This document shows positions 60,183 to 64,000 of a stretch of 64,000 nt of DNA, piece after piece. Made by a program: the position numbers and the translations under genes. The notes beneath the pieces are model-generated. The model saw only the letters and a program-made list of their open reading frames with translations. It made no database searches and was not told where the DNA came from. Location of the stretch: contig AP017968.1 of the NCBI GenBank assembly GCA_002356455.1, positions 2,728,001 through 2,792,000 on the forward strand, read 5' to 3'. The stretch is from Fusobacterium varium (GTDB lineage: Bacteria > Fusobacteriota > Fusobacteriia > Fusobacteriales > Fusobacteriaceae). Position 1 is the first letter of the stretch, and each line of letters starts with the position of its first letter.

Positions 60183-60938
60183 TTACTTAATTTTTTTCAG
60201 CATTTCTTTTACAATATTAGCTGAATTATCAGCTGCAATTATGACAAAATCTTCATATGTCATTTTAGCACTTCCATCTGCTTTATCTGAAACTGCTCTC
60301 AATACAACAAATGGTATATTATACAAGTGAGCTACCTGAGCTACAGCTCCACCTTCCATTTCTACAACAGAAGCTCCAAAGACTTTTCCTATCATCTCAA
60401 CCTTATCTTTATTGGCTATAAATTGATCTCCAGTTGCTATTCTTCCAATTTTAACTTTATCTTTCCCAAGAACTTTTACAGCAGATTCATAGGCAATATC
60501 TATTAAATTTTTATCAGCTTTAAATTCTATAGATTCACTGCCTGGTATCAGTCCCATAGGTCTTCCAAAAGCCGTTAAATCAACATCATGCTGCACTAAG
60601 TCTTTTGATACAACTATATCAGCAATATTTAATTTATTATCTACTGCTCCTGCAACCCCTGTAAATATTATGCTTTCAGCTTTAAATTCTCTAATAACTG
60701 TATCTGCTCCAATAGCTGCATTTACTTTTCCAACTCCTGTTTTTAAAAGTACTACATCCTTCTCTTCAAGTATTCCTTCGTAATAAGTTATAGCTCCTAT
60801 TTTTATTTCAGTCACATTTTTCATAGAATTCTTAAGAATCTCTATTTCTGAATCCATTGCTCCTATTAAAGCAATTTTTTGTGCAAAAGTAGTTATTCCT
60901 AAACAAATCATTAGCAACACTGTTATTAGTCTTTTCAT
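60183..60938 (-). CDS. mtnN: 5'-methylthioadenosine/S-adenosylhomocysteine nucleosidase with signal peptide
   Basis: A 251-residue Pfs/MTAN enzyme that removes adenine from MTA, SAH or 5'-deoxyadenosine. Catalytic elements are GAMDSEIE (Glu), VVEMEGGAVAQVAH (ribose site) and RAVSDKADGSA (Asp). Unlike the cytosolic enzyme, it begins with a clear signal peptide (KRLITVLLMICLGITTFAQ) before the usual MTAN start KIALIGAMDSE, so it is probably exported. GGGGAAGAGG precedes ATG 60938. It follows metK with a terminator in between, on the same strand. Confidence 0.88.
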   Translation of the reverse strand: MKRLITVLLMICLGITTFAQKIALIGAMDSEIEILKNSMKNVTEIKIGAITYYEGILEEKDVVLLKTGVGKVNAAIGADTVIREFKAESIIFTGVAGAVDNKLNIADIVVSKDLVQHDVDLTAFGRPMGLIPGSESIEFKADKNLIDIAYESAVKVLGKDKVKIGRIATGDQFIANKDKVEMIGKVFGASVVEMEGGAVAQVAHLYNIPFVVLRAVSDKADGSAKMTYEDFVIIAADNSANIVKEMLKKIK

Positions 60939-60952
60939 CCTCTTCCCCTTTT

Positions 60953-61003
60953 AAAAAAAGATGATCAAAAATCTAATTTTAAATTTTTGATTCATCTTTT
61001 TAT
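60953..61003 (-). terminator. Terminator after metK
   Basis: AAAAAGATGATCAAAAAT (60955-60972) pairs with ATTTTTGA and TCATCTTTTT (60983-61001, one bulged base). Confidence 0.8.
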
Positions 61004-61010
61004 ATTTTAA

Positions 61011-62165
61011 TTATTTATTTAAAACTCTTTTTAATTCTTCTACTTTATCAACTTTTTCCCATGGAAGATCTAAATCTGTTCTTCCTATATGTCCAAATGC
61101 TGCCAAATCTTGATATTTAAATTTTCCACTTCTTAATTCAAGCGCTCTTTCTATTCCTCTTGGTGTTAAATCAAATACTTTTTTTACTGCCTCTGCTAAA
61201 TCATGTTCATCTACTTTTCCTGTTCCAAATGTATCTACTTTTACTGATGTTGGTTCTACTACCCCTATTGCATATGATAATTGTATTTCACATTTATCTG
61301 CCAAGTTTGCTGCTACTATATTTTTAGCTACCCATCTTGCGGCATATGCTGCTGATCTATCTACTTTTGAAGGGTCCTTTCCTGAAAAAGCTCCTCCTCC
61401 ATGTCTAAAGAACCCTCCATATGTATCTACTATTATTTTTCTTCCTGTTACTCCAGTATCTCCATGTGGTCCTCCAATTACAAATCTTCCTGTTGGATTA
61501 ATATGGAAATGTTTTACCTCTTCCGGATTAAGTTCATATGATCTTAAAACTGGTTTTATTACTTTTTCTATTACTTCTTCCCTAATCTGAGCTTGAGTTA
61601 CATCTGGATTATGTTGTACAGATACTACCACTGTATCAACATGATCTATTTTCCCATTTTCATCATAAGCTAAAGTCACTTGTGATTTTGCATCTGGTCT
61701 TGCCCATGGAAGTTCTTTTGCTCTAGTCATTTTAGTAAGTTTTACCAATATCTCTCTAGCTAATACAAGAGCCAACGGCATTAGTTCTGGAGTTTCTTTT
61801 ACAGCTCCTCCAAACATTATTCCCTGATCTCCTGCTCCTCCAATATCTACTCCCATAGCAATATCTGGTGATTGCGCATGGATAGCACTAAGTACTCCGC
61901 AATTTGAATCAAATCCCATTCCTTCTTTGTACCCAATCTCATCTATTTTACTTCTTACAATATCCTGAATATCTATATAAGTGGTAGTTGTAATCTCTCC
62001 TCCTACAACAACCTGTCCTGTTGTACAAAATACTTCACATGCCACTCTTGAATTTGGATCATCAGCAAGACATGCATCTACTACTGCATCCGAAATTTGA
62101 TCTGATACCTTATCTGGATGACCAGGTGATACAAATTCTGATGTGAAATAAGTTAAATTTTTCAT
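61011..62165 (-). CDS. metK: S-adenosylmethionine synthetase
   Basis: A 384-residue enzyme that makes SAM from methionine and ATP. Motifs are [35 protein letters not shown], and the phosphate loop [22 protein letters not shown]. Length is normal. AAGGAGG precedes ATG 62165. It is under a SAM-I riboswitch (62204-62343), so it is expected to shut down when SAM is high, in step with metF-metH. Confidence 0.97.
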   Translation of the reverse strand: MKNLTYFTSEFVSPGHPDKVSDQISDAVVDACLADDPNSRVACEVFCTTGQVVVGGEITTTTYIDIQDIVRSKIDEIGYKEGMGFDSNCGVLSAIHAQSPDIAMGVDIGGAGDQGIMFGGAVKETPELMPLALVLAREILVKLTKMTRAKELPWARPDAKSQVTLAYDENGKIDHVDTVVVSVQHNPDVTQAQIREEVIEKVIKPVLRSYELNPEEVKHFHINPTGRFVIGGPHGDTGVTGRKIIVDTYGGFFRHGGGAFSGKDPSKVDRSAAYAARWVAKNIVAANLADKCEIQLSYAIGVVEPTSVKVDTFGTGKVDEHDLAEAVKKVFDLTPRGIERALELRSGKFKYQDLAAFGHIGRTDLDLPWEKVDKVEELKRVLNK

Positions 62166-62203
62166 TTTTCCTCCTTAAAATATATTAATAATTTAATGTT
62201 TAA

Positions 62204-62343
62204 GATAAAAAAATCCCTTTCACCAGACAGATGAAAGGGATTAAGTGTTAAATCCAATATTCCATCTATCAGGAGTTAGCACCACACTTAAAAAGCAGGT
62301 TGCTGAGATTTCAACGGGCCAGTCCCTCAATCTCTCTTGATGG
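62204..62343 (-). promoter_or_regulatory. SAM-I (S-box) riboswitch with terminator, metK leader
   Basis: On the minus strand the aptamer (62343-62262) reads CCATCAAGAGAG, GAGGGACTGGCCC, ATCTCAGCAACC, GTGGTGCTAACTCC and CCTGATAGATGG. The terminator has arms 62242-62232 and 62222-62212 and a T-tract to 62204. The terminator loop (CATCTGTCTGG) can pair with CCTGATAGATG with one mismatch and one wobble, so it forms the antiterminator. A long core is identical to the metF-metH riboswitch. Confidence 0.95.
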
Positions 62344-62371
62344 TATTCTTTATATTTATCATTTATACCTT

Positions 62372-62400
62372 ATTATATATTTTTTTACTAATCATGTCAA
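62372..62400 (-). promoter_or_regulatory. Promoter of the metK riboswitch transcript
   Basis: TTGACA (62400-62395), 17-base spacer, TATAAT (62377-62372) on the minus strand: a full consensus promoter starting just after the citF stop. Confidence 0.92.
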
Positions 62401-62407
62401 TAATTAT

Positions 62408-63952
62408 TTAGTTATTTTTTACTTGTCTTACAACATCCACTACAGAACCATCTCTATATTGTACTACAGCAACTACTTTATCCTCAAATTCTATTGCTTC
62501 TTCTTTTCCTGTCATAGCCTCTGCTATTTCCTTTAGTTCTTCTATTGTTTTTATTGGAAGATTAGAATTTTTAAATTTCTCTATCAAGTCTTTTCTTAAT
62601 GGATTTATTGCTATTCCTCTTTCTGTTACCAGTACATCTACTGTTTCTCCAGGAGTTGTTACTGTAGTTATTCTATCTTTCACTACTGATATTCTTGCAT
62701 TTACAAGTTGTGATACTATTATACATAATTTTGATCCAGCAGCTGTGTCACTGTGTCCTCCAGATCCTCCCATAATAACACCATCTGATCCTGTAGTTAC
62801 ATTTACATTGAAATTTGTATCCATTTCTGTTGCACCTAGTATAACTATATCAAGCATATTTACTACTGAACCTTTGTTATTTGCATTTGCATACATTGTT
62901 GCTGACATTTTTATATGATTTGGATTCTCTTTTGCTGATTTGATTGCATTAAGATCAAAACATTGTACATCAAATAAAGCTTTAAAAAGTCCATCTTTAT
63001 ACATATCTACTATATATCCTGTTATTCCTCCAGCAGCAAAGCTACCTACTATATTTTTTGATTTCATAAGATTTCTAACTTCTGCTGCAACAGCAAGTGA
63101 TATTCCTCCTGCACCTGTCTGAAAACTCATTCCATCTTTTAAATATCCTGATTGTTCTATAAATTTAGCTGTAAGATCAGCAACTTTTAATCCAATTGGA
63201 TTTTTAGTAATCTGAGTAGTTCCAGATACTATTCCCTTAGGATCTCCAATAGCATCTACTACTAATACATAATCTATTAAAGTCTGATTGATTTCTATTG
63301 TTGTATTTGGATAAGGAACTAAATTATCAGTAATTGCTACTACTAATTTAGCATTTTCAACATCTGAATGAGCATATCCTAAAGCTCCACATGCTGATTT
63401 TCCATCTACTCCATTAATATTTCCATATTCATCTGATGTTGGAGCTGCAACAAAAGCTATATCTACTTCAACTTCTCCTGTTTCCATTATTCTTGCTCTT
63501 CCACCATGTGTATGCATAACAGCTGGTTTCTGCATTTTCCCTTGTGATATTGCTTGAGCTACTGGTCCTGACATATATCCAGCATATATTTGTGTCACTA
63601 TTCCTTTTTCTATCATTTCTACTAAAGGTTTATGACATGGGAATATAGAACTTGCAACTATTGTTACATCTTTGTATCCTCTTTTTGCTATTTCTGCCAT
63701 TACTAAGTTTAATACATAATCTCCATTTCTTAAATGATGGTGAAAAGACACTACCATTCCATCTTTTAATGGAAGTTTATCCATTAATTCTACAAAATCA
63801 GTATGAAGTTTTTTATCATTAGGAGTTACAGCTTTAAAACTATAATTCTTTTTTACTACTCCTGTTGTATTTGCTAAATATCCATTATAATGATTGATTT
63901 TTCCGTATCCTTCTATAAAATCAGGAACTTCTCTTCCTAAAATATTTTTCAT
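62408..63952 (-). CDS. citF: Citrate lyase alpha subunit (citrate CoA-transferase)
   Basis: A 514-residue subunit that exchanges the acetyl group on the carrier protein for citrate, the first step in cleavage to oxaloacetate and acetate. Family stretches are FHHHLRNGDYVLNLVMAEIAKRG, MSGPVAQAISQGKMQKP, HTHGGRARIMETGEVEVDIAF, DEYGNINGV, FQTGAGGISLAVAAEVR and GSGGHSDTAAGSKLCIIV. The start ATG 63952 has GAGGTG upstream. citE and citD should precede it beyond the right edge; the last 48 bases may hold the end of citE, but the frame is not certain. Confidence 0.95.
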   Translation of the reverse strand: MKNILGREVPDFIEGYGKINHYNGYLANTTGVVKKNYSFKAVTPNDKKLHTDFVELMDKLPLKDGMVVSFHHHLRNGDYVLNLVMAEIAKRGYKDVTIVASSIFPCHKPLVEMIEKGIVTQIYAGYMSGPVAQAISQGKMQKPAVMHTHGGRARIMETGEVEVDIAFVAAPTSDEYGNINGVDGKSACGALGYAHSDVENAKLVVAITDNLVPYPNTTIEINQTLIDYVLVVDAIGDPKGIVSGTTQITKNPIGLKVADLTAKFIEQSGYLKDGMSFQTGAGGISLAVAAEVRNLMKSKNIVGSFAAGGITGYIVDMYKDGLFKALFDVQCFDLNAIKSAKENPNHIKMSATMYANANNKGSVVNMLDIVILGATEMDTNFNVNVTTGSDGVIMGGSGGHSDTAAGSKLCIIVSQLVNARISVVKDRITTVTTPGETVDVLVTERGIAINPLRKDLIEKFKNSNLPIKTIEELKEIAEAMTGKEEAIEFEDKVVAVVQYRDGSVVDVVRQVKNN

Positions 63953-64000
63953 CTATAAACACCTCACATATTATTGATTAATCTATCAGACCAATAAGTC

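Noticed and set aside
1-64000. tRNA, rRNA and T-box elements
   Set aside because: No cloverleaf, rRNA-like stretch or T-box consensus was seen when reading both strands; a covariance-model search would be decisive.
63953-64000. End of citE at the right edge
   Set aside because: Expected from operon order, but two reading frames give plausible short ends and the piece is too short to assign.

Overview
The window is about 30% G+C and reads like a fusobacterial chromosome, probably of the Fusobacterium varium/ulcerans/mortiferum group. This is inferred from gene content: a 1,409-residue 2-hydroxyacyl-CoA dehydratase activase-type protein, citrate lyase, AbgT and NhaC carriers, fused AMP-ligase/ACP/acyltransferase proteins, IS1182- and IS91-type elements, and strong Shine-Dalgarno sites on nearly every gene. 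No rRNA or tRNA gene was seen. Genes lie on both strands in short operons, mostly closed by clear hairpin/T-tract terminators.

Layout. 1-1900: the start of carA behind a leader that encodes a 41-residue peptide and an attenuator-like hairpin, then a grdX-family gene followed by a degenerate EAL-domain gene. 1900-8900: two paralogous acyl-ACP synthetase/ACP/acyltransferase fusions flank a CofE-like ligase gene and a small gene, unreported by simple ORF finding, with one in-frame UGA that looks like a selenoprotein of the HesB-like or CC/Se-motif type. 8900-19980: an orphan response regulator, hemolysin III, a gamma-glutamyltransferase/transporter operon, a GntR regulator and a divergent NhaC/M20 peptidase operon. 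GTATAC-centred operators sit on both sides of the regulator. Then come YccF, two tandem TtcA-like tRNA thiolases and a Cys-rich protein. 19995-21773: a complete IS1182-like element. 21776-32951: QmcA, YbaB, SppA, AbgT, two drug/metabolite exporters, an ACT protein, a CNNM/CorC protein and PepF, whose reading frame continues upstream into a membrane anchor that begins at ATA. 33018-36174: an osmoprotectant ABC transporter operon behind a 13-bp inverted-repeat operator.

36201-36941 is a CRISPR array of 12 repeats (type I-B-like repeat) without cas genes in the window; it carries a perfectly duplicated spacer that contains a palindrome. 37163-40684 is a leftward run with a uracil/xanthine permease, a thioesterase, thiamine pyrophosphokinase and a secreted nuclease/phosphatase-fold protein. 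40840-50664 holds a HAD phosphatase, the giant activase, a class V aminotransferase, two regulators, a YwqK-repeat protein and an orphan MsmX-type ATPase. 50758-55186 is metF-metH under a SAM-I riboswitch; a second SAM-I riboswitch controls metK at 62204-62343. A YgiN-like monooxygenase, malic enzyme, a decayed IS91-like element, a nucleoside-recognition membrane protein, an exported MTA/SAH nucleosidase and citF fill the rest.

How they fit: metF, metH, metK and the nucleosidase form a methyl-cycle set, with the biosynthetic genes governed by SAM. The ggt/transporter and nhaC/M20 operons look like one GntR-controlled peptide or amino-acid scavenging unit. The strongest new observation is the candidate selenoprotein gene at 4451-4753.
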